Positions 53,731 through 61,931 of a DNA stretch of 64,000 nt are shown piece by piece. Each line of letters starts with the position of its first letter. The first letter of the stretch is position 1. The stretch is from Clostridia bacterium. GTDB taxonomy: Bacteria; Bacillota; Clostridia; Christensenellales; Pumilibacteraceae. The notes beneath the pieces are model-generated. The model saw only the letters and a program-made list of their open reading frames with translations, did not search any database and was not told the DNA's origin. The stretch covers positions 60,784 through 124,783 of the forward strand of contig JAGAPA010000040.1 in NCBI GenBank assembly GCA_017623455.1, read 5' to 3'. The position numbers and the translations under genes are program-made.

Positions 53731-53762
53731 AAAAAAACCTCGGCGGAGATGCCGAGGTTTTG
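53731..53762 (-). terminator. Terminator of the TetR gene
   Basis: AACCTCGGC pairs with GCCGAGGTT around a 6-nt loop. On the minus strand it is followed by seven T, 19 nt after the TetR stop. Confidence 0.88.
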
Positions 53763-53780
53763 CTGTGTTTTATAAATTAA

Positions 53781-54383
53781 TTATTCGCCCTGATCGAAGA
53801 TATCGGATCTGAGAAGTATTTCAAAAACGCTGATTACGTCGGAGATAAATCTTTCCTTGGTATAATCCACCTTAAGAGCCGCATAGGAGGAAAGAACTTT
53901 TGTAAGACCGCCTACAAAGAATTCGCAAATAAGATCCTGATCGTATCTGCATCTGTGTCTGATCTTGTAAACGCCAAACACCTGAACTGCAATATTATGT
54001 AAAGATTTGTAAATAACGTCGCCGATAATATCGCTTTCGTTTTCGTACATGCACTTGATAATTTCTTTCTTGTCCACGCACTCTGACGCACACTGTCTGA
54101 TTACGGGCAAAATACAATTAATAATGTCTTCGCACTTTGCGTCGCTGCTCTTAAGCTTTTCGATCTCGCTTTCGGACACTCTCGCAAAGTCGAACATATC
54201 GCTGAGCAAATCGTTCTTGTCCATGTAATGCTTATAGAACGTCATTCTGTTTACAACAGCCTCATCGCAAATATCGCAAACCGTAATTTTTGAATAAGGC
54301 TTCTCTTTGAGTAAATTGCCAAGAGCATTCCTCAAATCCCTTTTTGTTTTCGTCACTCTTTTGTCTTCTTTCTTGATAACCAT
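53781..54383 (-). CDS. TetR/AcrR-family regulator
   Basis: A 200-residue repressor-like protein. The N-terminal helix-turn-helix is KPYSKITVCDICDEAVVNRMTFYKHYMDKNDLLSDMF (about residues 29-65). The C-terminal ligand/dimer domain (LICEFFVGGLTKVLSSY) is of the TetR C-terminal type seen in DhaS-like regulators. Its promoter carries a perfect 16-bp palindrome over the -10, so it very likely represses itself. It is divergent from fba, but that promoter lacks the palindrome. The ligand is unknown. Confidence 0.92.
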   Translation of the reverse strand: MVIKKEDKRVTKTKRDLRNALGNLLKEKPYSKITVCDICDEAVVNRMTFYKHYMDKNDLLSDMFDFARVSESEIEKLKSSDAKCEDIINCILPVIRQCASECVDKKEIIKCMYENESDIIGDVIYKSLHNIAVQVFGVYKIRHRCRYDQDLICEFFVGGLTKVLSSYAALKVDYTKERFISDVISVFEILLRSDIFDQGE

Positions 54384-54456
54384 AACCCTTTCCCTTCTTA
54401 AAAAAATTTCCCATCAAAAAACGTAGCTCATCCACATTCTTTGTTTATCTGTACTT

Positions 54457-54485
54457 ATTATACAATTGTATAACTAAATAGTCAA
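54457..54485 (-). promoter_or_regulatory. TetR promoter with overlapping operator
   Basis: Minus strand TTGACT (54485-54480), 17-bp spacer, TATAAT (54462-54457). The perfect inverted repeat TTATACAATTGTATAA (54458-54473) covers the -10 and part of the spacer, a textbook place for an autorepressor site. Confidence 0.8.
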
Positions 54486-54587
54486 GCATTGTTGTATTAA
54501 TAAGTGTCAAAATTTAGTGAAAAATGACAAAAAAATAGTGAAAACCACAAAAAAAATAAAAAAAACCGCTTTATTATATAAAATTTG

Positions 54588-54616
54588 TTGCCTTTTATAA
54601 TAATTTGGGTTATAAT
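54588..54616 (+). promoter_or_regulatory. Promoter of fba
   Basis: TTGCCT (54588-54593), 17-bp spacer, TATAAT (54611-54616). The leader is about 39 nt and ends in a strong TTGGAGG site. Confidence 0.7.
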
Positions 54617-54661
54617 AAACAAGCAAAGAATTTTTTCTTAAATTTTGGAGGTTTTTTAATA

Positions 54662-55525
54662 ATGTTAGTATCCGCAAAAGAAATGCTTGATAAAGCAAAA
54701 GCAGGACATTACGCAGTAGGTCACTTCAATATCAACAACCTTGAATGGGCAAAAGCCGTTCTTCTTACCGCACAGGAAAACAACTCCCCCGTTATCTTGG
54801 GTGTTTCCGAAGGCGCAGGTAAGTATATGTGTGGCTATAAGACCATCGTTGGCATGGTTAACGGTATGCTTGAAAATCTTAAGATCACCGTTCCCGTTGC
54901 TCTTCACCTTGACCACGGTTCTTACGAAGGCGCTCTTGCTTGTATCGAAGCAGGCTTCTCTTCCGTAATGTTCGACGGTTCTCACTACCCCATCGAGGAA
55001 AACATCGCAAAAACCAAGGAACTCGTTGCAATTTGTGCTGAAAAAGGTATTTCTCTTGAAGCAGAAGTTGGTTCTATCGGCGGTGTTGAAGACGGCGTTG
55101 TAGGTAAGGGCGAATGTGCTGATCCCGACGAGTGCAAAATGATTGCTGACCTTGGAGTTGATATGCTCGCTGCAGGCATCGGCAACATCCACGGCGTATA
55201 CCCCGACAACTGGGCAGGACTTTCCTTTGATACTCTTGCGGCAGTTCAGGCTAAGACCGGCAAGATGCCCCTCGTTCTTCACGGCGGTACAGGTATTCCC
55301 ACCGATATGATTAAGAAGGCTATCGACCTTGGCGTTTCCAAGATCAACGTTAACACCGAATGTCAGCTTTCCTTCGCCGCTGCTACCCGCGCTTACATTG
55401 AAGCAGGTAAAGATAAGAGCGGTAAGGGCTTCGACCCCAGAAAGCTTCTTGCTCCCGGATTTGAGGCAATCAAAGCTACCGTAAAGGAAAAGATGGAACT
55501 CTTCGGATCTATCAACAAGGCTTAA
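54662..55525 (+). CDS. fba: Class II fructose-bisphosphate aldolase
   Basis: A 287-residue zinc aldolase that splits fructose-1,6-bisphosphate into DHAP and glyceraldehyde-3-phosphate in glycolysis. Seen: the catalytic Asp and first zinc His in ALHLDHGS (about residues 79-86), then EAEVGSIGGVEDG, GNIHGVY and HGGTGIP. I set the start at 54662 (MLVSAKEMLDKAKAG) since GGAGG lies 9 nt before it; the longer frame adds 19 residues across the leader. Codon use is strongly biased to C-ending codons (TTC, AAC, GAC), unlike most neighbours, which fits a highly expressed gene. Monocistronic with a terminator. Confidence 0.97.
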   Translation: MLVSAKEMLDKAKAGHYAVGHFNINNLEWAKAVLLTAQENNSPVILGVSEGAGKYMCGYKTIVGMVNGMLENLKITVPVALHLDHGSYEGALACIEAGFSSVMFDGSHYPIEENIAKTKELVAICAEKGISLEAEVGSIGGVEDGVVGKGECADPDECKMIADLGVDMLAAGIGNIHGVYPDNWAGLSFDTLAAVQAKTGKMPLVLHGGTGIPTDMIKKAIDLGVSKINVNTECQLSFAAATRAYIEAGKDKSGKGFDPRKLLAPGFEAIKATVKEKMELFGSINKA

Positions 55526-55535
55526 TAAAAACACG

Positions 55536-55574
55536 AAAGATGCGTTATCGTAAAGATATCGCATCTTTTATTTT
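55536..55574 (+). terminator. Terminator of fba
   Basis: AAAGATGCG (55536-55544) pairs with CGCATCTTT (55560-55568), followed by TATTTT. Confidence 0.8.
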
Positions 55575-55631
55575 AGTCCGCCTAACGCAATACGTATTGC
55601 TTTTTTTCGCTACGTTAGGCAAATACACCTT

Positions 55632-55710
55632 GGCTATGTCACAACAAATGGTTGATAAATATTATTATGTTTTGACGAGAAAAACACAAGAAAGACAAGT
55701 GTTCTTGTAA
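55632..55710. mobile_element. Partial MITE, left end only
   Basis: 79 bp matching the left part of the complete element at 58217-58380. The right terminal repeat is missing. Confidence 0.7.
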
Positions 55711-55980
55711 TGGCGGTACGCAGGCGTACTCCCAATATTGTTCTTCAACTAAGCGAACAATCAACAGGTATTAGTTTTTCATATTGACTGTGGGTCTGCC
55801 AAATACGCAGGCGTACTCCCAATAAAGATCGAATACAAACGGTAATATAAGGCAAGCTCGCCGTCCTAACCATTAATTACAAAAACTCATTAATATCGAA
55901 CCACGCTTATTCGTTCCGTCGAATAATGGATTTTTTAAAAAATTTTAACCGATACGTCACTACTTTTTGCTTTTTTGCTG
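55711..55980. repeat. Repeat-derived intergenic sequence
   Basis: Two copies of ACGCAGGCGTACTCCCAATA (near 55721 and 55804) and otherwise unique sequence. A nested palindrome (GCCTAACG..CGTTAGGC, about 55580-55614) precedes the MITE. No gene is seen. Confidence 0.5.
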
Positions 55981-56010
55981 TTGACATAATAAAAACAAGT
56001 ATGTTAAAAT
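55981..56010 (+). promoter_or_regulatory. Promoter of the flavodoxin-nrdG-dut genes
   Basis: TTGACA (55981-55986), 18-bp spacer, TAAAAT (56005-56010), 20 nt before the start codon. Confidence 0.7.
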
Positions 56011-56030
56011 ATATATTAGAGGTGAGTTTA

Positions 56031-56534
56031 ATGAAAATAGTTTATACATCCAATACCGGTTTTACCGAGCAGTACGCAAGACATCTTGCCGACACTCTCG
56101 GCTGTGAAGCGCTTGAACTTAAGGAAGCGCTTTCTTCGCTTAGAAAAAAATCGGAAATAATATACTTCGGATGGATAAACGCCGGCAAAGTGGAAGGACT
56201 TAAAAAGGCTCTCAAAAACTTTAATACGGTATGCATTTGCGGAGTGGGCATTGCACCGCCTTCGGACGAGGTAGTTGTTTCTCTGCGCGAAAGCAACGGA
56301 CTTGCTTTACCTTTCTTTTACCTGCAAGGCGGATTTGATTTCTCGCGCCTTAAAGGCAGTGCAAAAATCAAAATGAGAATCGCGCGCTCCCTTCTTAAAA
56401 AATCTATAGAAAAAAAAGAAAAACCTGCCGACTCGGAAAAATTTTTGCTTGACGTTATGGAAAACGGCGGAAACTTTGTGGACAGAAACAAAATCAAGAG
56501 TATTGCTGACTGGTACTACTCGAGAATGATATAA
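56031..56534 (+). CDS. Flavodoxin-like protein
   Basis: A 167-residue protein with a flavodoxin fold. The FMN phosphate loop is SNTGFTEQYA (about residues 7-16). IIYFGWINAGKVEGLKKAL and CICGVGIAPPSDEV fit the later loops, as in the flavodoxin 5/HemG-like group. Such proteins carry electrons or act as small FMN reductases. The start is 56031 (MKIVYTSNTG), after GAGGTGAG; the longer frame crosses the promoter. It is followed after 27 nt by nrdG and then dut, so a reducing role for the NrdG Fe-S cluster is possible but unproven. Confidence 0.85.
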   Translation: MKIVYTSNTGFTEQYARHLADTLGCEALELKEALSSLRKKSEIIYFGWINAGKVEGLKKALKNFNTVCICGVGIAPPSDEVVVSLRESNGLALPFFYLQGGFDFSRLKGSAKIKMRIARSLLKKSIEKKEKPADSEKFLLDVMENGGNFVDRNKIKSIADWYYSRMI

Positions 56535-56561
56535 ACTTATGACCGAGGACGATATAGACTT

Positions 56562-57089
56562 ATGAATTACGCAACGATAAAAAACTGCGACATTGCTAAC
56601 GGAGTGGGCGTGAGAGTTTCTCTGTTTGTGAGCGGTTGCACACACAGATGTAAAAACTGCTTCAATCAGGAAGCTTGGGATTTTGAGTACGGTCAAAAGT
56701 TTGACGAAGACATCCAAAACAAACTGCTTAAAATGCTTGCCCCCTCTTATATAAAAGGCTTATCCTTACTTGGCGGAGAACCGTTTGAGCCAAGCAACGT
56801 AAAAGGACTTTTAGAATTTGTAAAAAAGGTAAGCAAAATAGAAAATAAGGATGTTTGGGCATATACGGGCTACACTTTAGAACAGCTTCTTGCAAGGGAG
56901 GGCGAGGACGGCAAAAACACCAGAGAACTACTGTCTTATATAGACATCCTTGTCGACGGTCCGTTTATAGAAGAAAAAAAGAGCCTACGTCTTAAATTCA
57001 GAGGCTCGGCAAACCAAAGACTAATTGACCTTAAAAAAACGCTTGAAAGCGGAGAAATTACGCTTGCGGACATTAAGGACAGAACGTAA
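56562..57089 (+). CDS. nrdG: Anaerobic ribonucleotide reductase activating protein
   Basis: A 175-residue radical SAM activase that makes the glycyl radical on class III ribonucleotide reductase NrdD. The 4Fe-4S motif CTHRCKNC is at about residues 26-33, preceded by GVGVRVSLFVSG. The GGEPF motif and the C-terminal LKFRGSANQRLID region are typical of NrdG. No nrdD gene lies in the window. The next gene, dut, also serves the deoxynucleotide pool, and only 18 nt separate them. Confidence 0.95.
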   Translation: MNYATIKNCDIANGVGVRVSLFVSGCTHRCKNCFNQEAWDFEYGQKFDEDIQNKLLKMLAPSYIKGLSLLGGEPFEPSNVKGLLEFVKKVSKIENKDVWAYTGYTLEQLLAREGEDGKNTRELLSYIDILVDGPFIEEKKSLRLKFRGSANQRLIDLKKTLESGEITLADIKDRT

Positions 57090-57107
57090 GAAAAGGAGAT
57101 TCACTTT

Positions 57108-57548
57108 ATGAAACCCACGGTCAAATTCAAAAAACTCAACGCTAACGCGCACGTTCCCACCTACGGCTCATCGTATGCCGCAGGCGCAGATTTGTACTCG
57201 GCAGAAGCAGAAACCGTTATCGCTCCCCACACTACCGTATTTATCGGCACGGGCATCGCTATGGAAATTCCCGAAGGATATATGGGGCTTATCTTTGCCC
57301 GAAGCGGACTTTCCTGTAAGCGCCACTTAGCCCCTGCAAATAAGGTTGGAGTTGTAGACAGCGACTATAGAGGCGAGGTCAAGGTTGCCCTTCATAACCA
57401 CAGTAACGAACCTCAAAAAATAGACGCAGGCGAACGCATAGCTCAGCTCGTTATCACACCCTTTCTTTCGGTAAACTTTGAAGAAGCAGACGCGCTTGAC
57501 GATACTCAGCGCGGTGAGGGCGGATTCGGTTCTACGGGTAAAAAGTAA
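57108..57548 (+). CDS. dut: Deoxyuridine triphosphatase
   Basis: A 146-residue trimeric dUTPase that splits dUTP to dUMP, which keeps uracil out of DNA and feeds dTMP synthesis. All five motifs are visible: AGADLYSAE, ARSGLSCKRHL, GVVDSDYRGEV, GERIAQLVI and RGEGGFGSTG. The ribosome site is AAAAGGAG. It is third in the flavodoxin-nrdG-dut string and is followed by a terminator. Confidence 0.97.
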   Translation: MKPTVKFKKLNANAHVPTYGSSYAAGADLYSAEAETVIAPHTTVFIGTGIAMEIPEGYMGLIFARSGLSCKRHLAPANKVGVVDSDYRGEVKVALHNHSNEPQKIDAGERIAQLVITPFLSVNFEEADALDDTQRGEGGFGSTGKK

Positions 57549-57583
57549 CGGCTTTGTCGCAAAAACTCAATAACGTACTTAGG

Positions 57584-57618
57584 TATTGCGTCCATTTTCT
57601 TGTGAGCGCAATATTTTT
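57584..57618 (+). terminator. Terminator of dut
   Basis: TATTGCG pairs with CGCAATA around a 16-nt loop and is followed by TTTTTAT. Confidence 0.65.
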
Positions 57619-57646
57619 ATAGAGCAATCAGAGGACAAAAGAACTT

Positions 57647-58216
57647 ATGAAAGTAACTAAAACACTATACTGTAAAGATAGAACCTGCTGGCGAAAGTGG
57701 CTAGAGGAGAACTATGATAAAGAAAGGGAAATTTGGTTTGTTTTCCCATGCAAAAACTCAAACGAGCAATGCGTATCGTACAACGACGCAGTTGAGGAAG
57801 CATTGTGCTTTGGCTGGATTGACGGAACTGCAAAACGGCTTGACGAGCTTCATTCTATACGCCGTTTCACCCCACGCAGAAAAAACAGCCCTTACTCCCG
57901 ACCAAATATAGAGCGATTGATATTACTCAACAAACAGGGACTACTTTTGGACAACGTAAAAGAAGAGGTTTTAGGCCTTATAAACGCGCCTTACGTCTTT
58001 GCTGAAGATATTCTCAACGAGATAAGAAAAAACCCTCTGTCGTGGAAAAATTACCTTAATTTCAGCGAACCGTACAAGCGCATACGCGTCGCCTATATAG
58101 ACGCAGCAAGGAAACGCCCCAAAGAGTTTGAAAAACGGCTAAAAAACTTTATTGAAAAAACCGAAAAAAACATAATAATTACAGGCTACGGTGGTGTAGA
58201 AAAATATTATAAATAA
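57647..58216 (+). CDS. YdeI/OmpD-associated family protein
   Basis: A 189-residue soluble protein. The N-terminal part (KDRTCWRKWLEENYDKEREIWFVF, then SYNDAVEEALCFGWIDGT and RRFTPRRKNSPYS) is the signature of the YdeI/OmpD-associated (bacteriocin-protection) family. The C-terminal region with AYIDAARKRPKEFEKRLKNF is also usual. In Bacillus, YdeI has been linked to resistance to antimicrobial peptides, but no mechanism is established. There is no signal peptide. It ends one base before the MITE begins; the element may have inserted right behind the stop codon. Confidence 0.85.
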   Translation: MKVTKTLYCKDRTCWRKWLEENYDKEREIWFVFPCKNSNEQCVSYNDAVEEALCFGWIDGTAKRLDELHSIRRFTPRRKNSPYSRPNIERLILLNKQGLLLDNVKEEVLGLINAPYVFAEDILNEIRKNPLSWKNYLNFSEPYKRIRVAYIDAARKRPKEFEKRLKNFIEKTEKNIIITGYGGVEKYYK

Positions 58217-58380
58217 GGCTATGTCACAACAAATGGTTGATAAATATTATTATGTTTTGACGAGAAAAGCACAAGAAAGACAAGTGTTCTTGTAAGAGCG
58301 GTACGCAGGCGTACTCCCAATATTGTTATTTTAGATCAAGCGTTACGCTTGAAATATCAACCTACTGTTGTGTCAGAGCC
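58217..58380. mobile_element. Complete MITE with 26-bp terminal inverted repeats
   Basis: A 164-bp element with no coding capacity. The left end GGCTATGTCACAACAAATGG plus TTGATA matches the reverse complement of the right end (GGCTCTGACACAACAGTAGG plus TTGATA) at about 21 of 26 positions. Flanks ATAAATAA and TAAAATAA could be an eroded 8-bp target duplication. GGCT ends and 8-bp duplications are features of ISL3-family elements, so an ISL3-like transposase elsewhere is a possible driver. Related copies are at 20535, 25834 and 55632. Confidence 0.8.
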
Positions 58381-58631
58381 TAAAATAATTACCGAACAGC
58401 AAAACTTCTTACACATTTCTCCACTAAGTCAAGCACCGTACGGCTAACCTGCCTGCGCATGGCTTGCCGACTTGAATGGGTGCTGTTCTTAGCGGAAAAT
58501 ATGAAAATACCGCTAAGTGCGAGCATCGCATTTGACTGGTCAAATGCTTTATGGGCTAAACCCAAACCCTTATACAACAGAAAGAGATAACAAATCGGTT
58601 CGTAGCCAAAATGTTATCTCTTTTTTGCTTG
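58381..58631. other. Intergenic region, no supported gene
   Basis: It contains small inverted repeats (TAGCGG..CCGCTA, GCATTTGAC..GTCAAATGC) and a 62-codon minus-strand frame without a ribosome site, which I do not accept as a gene. Confidence 0.4.
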
Positions 58632-58835
58632 GCGATATGTTTGCTATGCAAACGCGATATACTCGCTTTGCTCGTGCGATATATTGTCGCTTCGCTCCAA
58701 TGCGATATGATATAAATCCCCTCACGCTTTTGACATATCTCGCCTGTGGCGAGGAATGCAAAAGCATATCGCAAGGCGTAGCCTTATATCGCTCCCGAAG
58801 GTAATATCACAAATCCCCAAGGGAATTTATATCGC
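58632..58835. repeat. Array of GCGATAT boxes with small hairpins
   Basis: GCGATAT occurs at 58632, 58654, 58676 and 58702, and its complement ATATCGC at about 58766, 58786 and 58829. Between boxes are short self-complementary stretches such as TTTGCTATGCAAA and CGCTTTGCTCG. The array lies beyond the 3' end of the glycyl-radical enzyme gene. Confidence 0.7.
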
Positions 58836-58907
58836 TGCGTGTTCTCCGCTTGGGATAACACGCTAAAAATCGCTCTTTTTGTTATGTTTTACTCAACACG
58901 TATATGT

Positions 58908-60947
58908 TTAGAACGTAAATTCGGTTCTTCTAATAACGTGGTTTTGATAGTCGATATCAAGCTCGTTGAAATATCCGCTCCAACCCCAAACTCTTACGAT
59001 AAGGTTGGGATACTTTTCGGGATGTGCCTGAGCGTCTAAAAGAGTATCACGATTGATTGCGTTGATCTGAATCTGATGTCCGCCCATATCGATAAAGGAC
59101 TTAACGAGCATTGCAACTTTCTTTTCGCCCTCATCGTTTCTAAACACGGTATCGTGAATTTCGATAGTGAAAGGTCCGCCGTTACAAAGGTTTACGAGAT
59201 CCTGCTTTGCAAAGGAAGCAACTGCCGACAAAGGTCCGTTCAAGCGAGCGGAAAGAGAGGGAGAATAGGACGAGCCGTAAGCTTCTTTTGCTCTTCTGCC
59301 GTCTGCCGTAGCTCCTACCTTACTTGCACTCCATAAATATTCCATTGCACTTCCCGTACCTGCTCTGTATACACCGCCTCTTTGGTTGGGCTTGTTGTTT
59401 ACGGCATCGGCAAAGCACTTCATTACAAATCCGCCGTTAGCGTCAACGCTCTCTACGTTGTTACCCATCTTAGGACAAGATGCAAGTTTTCTGCGTAAAT
59501 CCTCATATCCCTCGTAGTTTGCCTCAAGAGCCTTCAAAAGCTCTTCTACGCTAACTTCCTTTTTAATAAATACCATTTCGTTGATTGCTTCCATAGCATC
59601 GGCAGCATTTGCAATACCCGTTCCGTGGATACCGAAGTTATTGTACTTAGCTCCACCTCTACCGATATCAATACCTGTTTCGATACAAGGAGAAACGAAT
59701 GCAGAAAGAAGAGGATCGGGCATATATACACCCTGATTGTACATTTCCATCTGCTCGTTTGCAATAAACTCTATCTCTTCTTTTACAAGAGCCTTAAACT
59801 CTTCAAAATCCTTACAACTTGCAAGTTTCTTGGTTGCTCTTTCTACCGCAAGGGGGAAGTTCATAACGCCAATGTTGGGATAATCCGCTCCGCAGCCCGA
59901 GATAATAAACTCCCAGCACGCTGCAACCGCATAGTTACGAGCGTCCTTTAAGTCATAGCCGAGCTTTACAAGACCGGGGATAACGATATCGTCGTTGCTG
60001 TACTGAGGGAATCCCAAGCCCTGCTTTGTAAGACGAGTACCTCTTTCGTAAAGTGAAAGGGGTGTATTTTTGTTAACTCTAAGATTGATTTTGGGATCAA
60101 TAACCTTAAGATCTTCGGATGCCTGCAAGCAGATTTCGGAAAGATCGTTAAACGCGTCGTTTCCGTCCTCGTCGCAACCGCCAAGCACTAAGCTTTGTCC
60201 GTTATCACCCTGCTGAACACCGCCGTAAATATCGGTATCGAGGTTCATGGAGATAAAGAACAGTTCGGTGATTTCCAAGATTTCATCATACGTTGCACCG
60301 TTTTTAACGGACGCTTCAAAGTAAGGCTTCATGTACTGATCGTATCTACCGAGCGTCATGTGGTTATGTTTGTCAAGTCTTAGGATATACTGCAAGAAGT
60401 GCATTACAACGGTTGCTTGATAGTAGTCTTGCGCTCCCTCCATAGGAACAACCTTGAGCGCTTCGTAAAGCGTGGTATTTCCCATTTCCTTTGCCTTTTC
60501 TCTATACTTTACAACAAGTCTTTCGCAAGCCTTTACGCAAACCTCGAACGCATCGAAGAACTCTCTACCCTCGTCGTCTACCTTATCATAGTTGTCTTTA
60601 GTCATTTTAAGCAAGCCGTTAAGACCGTACTTAAGTGCCTTTGCGTAGTCTATGGTGATATTCTGATAATATGCAGACAAACCTGCAGGACCCCACTTGC
60701 CTACGTAATCGGGCGCAAGGTTACAGCCGGGCAATCTCTTGTGCAGACGGTTAAATCCGTAAATATCGTCCTCTCCCAAAAATACGGGCTCTTCTCTGTC
60801 AATCGTAATTTCAAAAACTCTCGCTTTCTTCATTGCAAAGGGAAGATCTCTTACTTCTTCGGTAAGGTTGAGTTCTTCGTCCTTTCTGATTTTTCTAAAC
60901 TCTCTACCGTTAAGGTATGCAAGTCTTTTGCTAACTCTCTCGTTCAT
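58908..60947 (-). CDS. Glycyl-radical enzyme of the PFL family, function unknown
   Basis: A 679-residue anaerobic radical enzyme, shorter than PFL (about 760) or the dehydratase-type enzymes (about 790-850). The C-terminal glycyl-radical motif is RVWGWSGYF, with the radical Gly about 25 residues from the end. The active-site Cys lies in AVAACWEF (near residue 344), giving Cys-x-Glu like glycerol and choline-lyase type enzymes and unlike the Cys-Cys of PFL. The surrounding residues (ACWE in place of GCVE) are not those I know for any characterised member, so the substrate is open. The start is ATG 60947, 8 nt after AAGGAG. It forms an operon with the activase. Confidence 0.9.
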   Translation of the reverse strand: MNERVSKRLAYLNGREFRKIRKDEELNLTEEVRDLPFAMKKARVFEITIDREEPVFLGEDDIYGFNRLHKRLPGCNLAPDYVGKWGPAGLSAYYQNITIDYAKALKYGLNGLLKMTKDNYDKVDDEGREFFDAFEVCVKACERLVVKYREKAKEMGNTTLYEALKVVPMEGAQDYYQATVVMHFLQYILRLDKHNHMTLGRYDQYMKPYFEASVKNGATYDEILEITELFFISMNLDTDIYGGVQQGDNGQSLVLGGCDEDGNDAFNDLSEICLQASEDLKVIDPKINLRVNKNTPLSLYERGTRLTKQGLGFPQYSNDDIVIPGLVKLGYDLKDARNYAVAACWEFIISGCGADYPNIGVMNFPLAVERATKKLASCKDFEEFKALVKEEIEFIANEQMEMYNQGVYMPDPLLSAFVSPCIETGIDIGRGGAKYNNFGIHGTGIANAADAMEAINEMVFIKKEVSVEELLKALEANYEGYEDLRRKLASCPKMGNNVESVDANGGFVMKCFADAVNNKPNQRGGVYRAGTGSAMEYLWSASKVGATADGRRAKEAYGSSYSPSLSARLNGPLSAVASFAKQDLVNLCNGGPFTIEIHDTVFRNDEGEKKVAMLVKSFIDMGGHQIQINAINRDTLLDAQAHPEKYPNLIVRVWGWSGYFNELDIDYQNHVIRRTEFTF

Positions 60948-60961
60948 TTTCATAACTCCTT

Positions 60962-61810
60962 TTACATTTTTTTTGATACAACTTGGTATCGGTCGAATAT
61001 TTCTTTGCCTAAATTTATTTCTTTTTTATCGTCAAAGTCCGGCGTATAATCACGCAGAACTGTTGCGTACTTACTTCCTGCAAGCTTATTGTAGGGAAGT
61101 ACCTCTACGTACTTTACCCCAAGCTCGCTTATAAACTTCGCTATCGCCTCTAAATTCTCATCCGTATCGGTAACCCCGGGAATAAGGGGAATACGCGTCA
61201 CGAACGGTTTTCCGCTCTTTACAAGCGTTTCGTAATTCTTTTTTATAAGCTCGTTGCTAACCCCGCAATAGCGTTTATGCTTTTCCTCGTCAAGCACCTT
61301 AAGGTCATACAAAAAATAATCAGTTTTTTCCAAAACCTTTGCAAAAACCTCTTCACTGCAAAATCCGCACGTCTGAACCGCTCTGTTAAGCTTACCCTCA
61401 AGCAACTCAAAACATTCTAACACGAACTTATACTGCGCAAGCGGTTCTCCGCCCGAAAACGTAACACCGCCACCCGTAGCGTTTAGTATCGCTCCGTTTT
61501 TCATAATCTTTTCCACAAGCTCTTCAGCCGTGTAATCGTCAGAACATTTTCTTACCAACGAACGGGGGCAAACGGATATACTCTTTTCAGTAAGCTGAAG
61601 TCTGCCGTTCTTGATCTCGCCCACCTTTTCACAAGCACCGCAATTCAAGCATCCGTTAGGACTACGCATATACTCTTCCTCAAACCTCTGACCTTCCGGG
61701 TTATGACACCACGAACAAGACAGCGGACAGCCTTTTAAGAATATGCTCATTCTTATGCCCGGCCCGTCAAACGTGGAAAATTCTTCTATTGAGAAAACTC
61801 TTCCTTTCAA
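60962..61810 (-). CDS. Glycyl-radical enzyme activase
   Basis: A 282-residue radical SAM activating enzyme. The SAM-cluster motif CPLSCSWC follows FSTFDGPGIRMSIFLKG, the standard start of the PflA family. An inserted Cys-rich stretch (CLNCGACEK..CPRSLVRKC) could hold one or two extra Fe-S clusters, as in the activases of glycerol dehydratase type enzymes. The motif TFSGGEPL is present. I chose the TTG at 61810 since GGAGG lies 5 nt before it; the longer frame starts at another TTG with no ribosome site. It lies 14 nt upstream of its target enzyme. Confidence 0.93.
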   Translation of the reverse strand: MKGRVFSIEEFSTFDGPGIRMSIFLKGCPLSCSWCHNPEGQRFEEEYMRSPNGCLNCGACEKVGEIKNGRLQLTEKSISVCPRSLVRKCSDDYTAEELVEKIMKNGAILNATGGGVTFSGGEPLAQYKFVLECFELLEGKLNRAVQTCGFCSEEVFAKVLEKTDYFLYDLKVLDEEKHKRYCGVSNELIKKNYETLVKSGKPFVTRIPLIPGVTDTDENLEAIAKFISELGVKYVEVLPYNKLAGSKYATVLRDYTPDFDDKKEINLGKEIFDRYQVVSKKM

Positions 61811-61851
61811 AATTTCCTCCAAAAAAAACAATTTTTTCGTATTATATTATA

Positions 61852-61881
61852 ATTATACTACATAATGGCTTTACATTTCAA
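61852..61881 (-). promoter_or_regulatory. Promoter of the glycyl-radical enzyme operon
   Basis: Minus strand TTGAAA (61881-61876), 18-bp spacer, TATAAT (61857-61852). Its -35 abuts the -35 of the divergent AraC promoter. Confidence 0.65.
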
Positions 61882-61898
61882 GTTAAATATTGTAAAAT
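61870..61898 (+). promoter_or_regulatory. Promoter of the AraC regulator at 61932
   Basis: TTTACA (61870-61875), 17-bp spacer, TAAAAT (61893-61898). It overlaps the divergent promoter, so the two cannot bind polymerase at once. Confidence 0.6.
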
Positions 61899-61931
61899 TA
61901 TAGCCATAATTTGTCTTTTAGGAGAAAATTT

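Noticed and set aside
54588-54616. fba as a direct target of the divergent TetR protein
   Set aside because: The 16-bp palindrome found at the TetR promoter is not repeated at the fba promoter, and fba looks constitutively strong.
58389-58577. 62-codon minus-strand open frame
   Set aside because: It starts with TTG without a ribosome site, its composition is unlike the neighbouring proteins, and it lies in a repeat-rich gap. I could not support it as a gene.
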